Source: CAYMFD01 sp964389475
GTDB taxonomy: Bacteria > Bacteroidota > Bacteroidia > Chitinophagales > Saprospiraceae
Direction: 5' to 3'
DNA: 16,719 bases
Assembly: GCA_964389475.1 (NCBI GenBank)
Contig: CAYMFD010000088.1
Coordinates: forward strand, 1 to 16,719
The translations under genes were made by a program, and so were the position numbers. Below are positions 14,931 through 16,719 of this stretch, in pieces; position 1 is the stretch's first letter, and every line of letters starts with the position of its first letter. The notes below the pieces were generated by a model. The model searched no databases. It saw only the letters and a list, made by a program, of their open reading frames with translations, and was not told the origin of the DNA.

Positions 14931-16719
14931 ATGAAGAATAGAATCAAGCTATTGGTTTTACCACTTGTCCTATGGGTAGTGGCTACTGCGCATGGTCAGT
15001 TCGTCACTACATGGCAGACGGACCTGGGTGGCTCCTCCTGTGGATCATGTTTAGAGATTACGACTAGTCCACTCTACAGTTACAGCTATGATGTTGACTG
15101 GGACAACGATGGTGTATATGATGACATAGGGGTTACCGGCGATATATCAAATACTTATCCGACAGCTGGTCAGGTGACAATCGCCATCCGTGGTACATTT
15201 CCAGCGTTTGCGGGAGGACTTGATGCAAGTAAGTTAATCAGCGTAGACGACTGGGGAGGTCTAGCTTGGCAGGACTTATCATTTGCAAATTGTGACAACT
15301 TGGTTAGTACTCCTACTAGCGTAGCTCCTGACCTTTCGGCCGTGACTTCTCTTGCTAGTTGTTTTGCTAGTTGCAACTCTTTTAACAGTGCTATTGGTCA
15401 CTGGGACGTAAGTAATATCGCCGATTTTTCATACATGTTTAATGGTGCTCCATCGTTTGATCAGGACCTTTCTTCATGGAATTTGGCAAGTGCCTTTACA
15501 CTGCAAGCCATGTTTTTAAATGCGTCTTCATTCAATCAAGATCTTTCAGCATGGGATGTGTCTAATATTGAGTTCTTGGGTGCCATGTTTGTAGAGGCAT
15601 CAAGTTTCGATCAGAGTCTTGGTGCTTGGACATTTGCTCCTAACGTTAACTTTAGACTCTTTGGGGCTACTGGTTTTTTGGAAGACTCCGGTATGTCTTG
15701 CGAGAACTTTTCAACTACCTTGATTGGCTGGGCACGGAACCCCGCCATGCCTGATAATAGAGATTTTGGCAGTGTCTTTCCACTAGAATATGGCGAGGGT
15801 GCAGCCACTGCAGCGTTTAATTATTTGACCTTTCAGAAAGGATGGAATTTTGCCAATGCATTCGAAGGATCCTGCAGCAACAACTGTGAGTCACCATTTC
15901 CGCTCAGCATTCAGACAGTCATGCCTAGTAGCGATGGCTCTGTACAAGTGGAGCTGGTCGATGGCAGTCCGCCTTATGAGGGGAGTATTGACGGCAGTCA
16001 GATAGGCCAGTACAATACGGACCAGTTCACCATCACTGGTCTTGCCCCGGGACCGCATACCCTGCTAGTAGTCGACGGTGCTTTCTGCGCTGATGAAGCT
16101 ACTTTTACCATACCCGAAGTATCGACTTCGCTCGTCATATCAGAGATCATGTATAATCCCCCAGAGCTAGGCGAGGACTCTTTGGAGTATCTTAATATTA
16201 CTAATGCGGGTAATACGCCTATCGATCTCCAGGGTGCTAGTGTTGCGGCCATTGATTTTACATTTGGCAATGTGTCAATTGCACCCTCAGAGGTTATCAC
16301 CATATGTAAGGATAGCGTGGCATTGCGGCAGACGTTTATTATACCGACGAGCCAGAGGCTGTATCAGTATATCGGATCACTAGCCAATATGGGGGAGACG
16401 ATCATCTTGCAAGATACTGGGGGAGATATACTGGACTCGCTCACCTATCGTACCACCATGCCATGGCCCAGTAATGGCGCAGGTGATGGTTATGCGATTG
16501 CCCTCTGTGCCCTTGTAGCTGATAATGCTGATGGGGCTAACTGGCAGCGTAGTACACGAGATGTCTGCCAAGATATCAATAACCTAGCCCTGCATGGTAG
16601 CCCACTGCTATTGAGTGCTTGCGACACCTGCTATGATGTTTGCCGTATACCTGTAGCCTTGCCCGTAGGAGGTCCCTGCGAGGTCAATGGACAGATGGGG
16701 ACTTTAGATGGTTTTTGTC
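14931..16719 (+). CDS. BspA-like (DUF285) surface protein with lamin-tail domain, truncated at window end
   Basis: The frame is open from ATG 14931 to the last base (596 full codons), so the 3' end lies outside the window. Residues 1-22 are a signal peptide (MKNRIK, hydrophobic core, TAHG before Gln23). A BspA-type N-terminal module (D-W-D-N-D-G-V-Y-D-D; T-I-A-I-R-G-T-F-P) is paralogous to the start of the protein at 1-3001. Four DUF285 repeats of 25 residues start at about residue 151. A SprB-like repeat follows (about 324-395: GSPPYEGSIDG, then GLAPGPHTLLVVDGAFC), then a lamin-tail domain (about 401-540: ISEIMYNPPELGEDSLEYL, GETIILQDTGG). A Cys-containing region runs off the window. It is the probable T9SS cargo of the adjacent PorP/SprF; I predict a CHU_C type B sorting domain at its unseen end. 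Confidence 0.9.
   Translation, partial: MKNRIKLLVLPLVLWVVATAHGQFVTTWQTDLGGSSCGSCLEITTSPLYSYSYDVDWDNDGVYDDIGVTGDISNTYPTAGQVTIAIRGTFPAFAGGLDASKLISVDDWGGLAWQDLSFANCDNLVSTPTSVAPDLSAVTSLASCFASCNSFNSAIGHWDVSNIADFSYMFNGAPSFDQDLSSWNLASAFTLQAMFLNASSFNQDLSAWDVSNIEFLGAMFVEASSFDQSLGAWTFAPNVNFRLFGATGFLEDSGMSCENFSTTLIGWARNPAMPDNRDFGSVFPLEYGEGAATAAFNYLTFQKGWNFANAFEGSCSNNCESPFPLSIQTVMPSSDGSVQVELVDGSPPYEGSIDGSQIGQYNTDQFTITGLAPGPHTLLVVDGAFCADEATFTIPEVSTSLVISEIMYNPPELGEDSLEYLNITNAGNTPIDLQGASVAAIDFTFGNVSIAPSEVITICKDSVALRQTFIIPTSQRLYQYIGSLANMGETIILQDTGGDILDSLTYRTTMPWPSNGAGDGYAIALCALVADNADGANWQRSTRDVCQDINNLALHGSPLLLSACDTCYDVCRIPVALPVGGPCEVNGQMGTLDGFC
15381..15680 (+). repeat. Four in-frame 75-bp DUF285 repeats
   Basis: The leading Phe codons lie at 15381, 15456, 15531 and 15606, the same exact 75-bp period as the array at 382-906. 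The units read F-[NDS]-[QS]-[DAS]-[LI]-x-x-W-[DNT], with M-F near the end of the first three; the last is degenerate. The array is shorter than in the upstream paralogue (four units against seven). Confidence 0.88.

Noticed and set aside
1..16719. Integrated mobile element or genomic island borders
   Set aside because: No integrase, transposase, tRNA or flanking direct repeat is visible, and coding style looks uniform across the window.

Overview
The window most likely comes from a member of the phylum Bacteroidota, probably the Saprospiria/Saprospiraceae. The signs are a PorP/SprF-family outer-membrane protein of the type IX secretion system (T9SS), large secreted BspA-like (DUF285) proteins, a CHU_C/gliding-motility-type C-terminal sorting domain, a lamin-tail domain, and almost no Shine-Dalgarno sequences. 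A run of exactly 100 N (3002-3101) marks a scaffold gap, so this is a draft or metagenome assembly. All recognised genes are on the + strand. I see no tRNA, rRNA, CRISPR array, insertion sequence or integrase.

Layout. (1) 1-3587: a large surface protein, truncated at its 5' end by the window and split by the gap. It has seven DUF285 repeats, plant-type LRRs and a divergent type B sorting domain. (2) 3588-3721: a regulatory region with two CACT[T/C]CATACAG direct repeats 21 bp apart. (3) 3722-5875: a tight operon of an exported caspase-fold peptidase, a LytTR regulator with a phospho-dead receiver-like half (1-nt overlap), and a protein with an FHA domain, two membrane helices and a zinc ribbon. 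(4) 5876-5992: a second regulatory region with two CACTTCATACAT repeats, again 21 bp apart. (5) 5993-8332: a very acidic protein, a zinc-finger/FHA protein and a PP2C phosphatase (4-nt overlap). (6) 8485-13869: a 1794-residue transmembrane Ser/Thr kinase ending in a SUMF1/FGE-like domain. (7) 13895-14860: PorP/SprF. (8) 14931-end: a second DUF285 surface protein, truncated at its 3' end.

Interpretation. The central genes form a complete Ser/Thr phospho-signalling set: a writer (kinase), an eraser (PP2C) and two readers (FHA). They sit with an exported caspase, a LytTR transcription factor that cannot use a conventional phospho-Asp, and T9SS cargo with a T9SS membrane partner. The kinase's predicted topology puts its SUMF1 domain in the periplasm, the fold and compartment of the T9SS ring protein GldK/PorK. 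The two matched 21-bp-spaced repeats have the geometry of LytTR operators, so the LytTR protein probably controls both its own operon and the acidic/FHA/PP2C operon. My hypothesis is a trans-envelope signalling system that monitors or controls surface-protein secretion, with the caspase as an effector. The domain calls are direct readings of the sequence; the circuit is inference.
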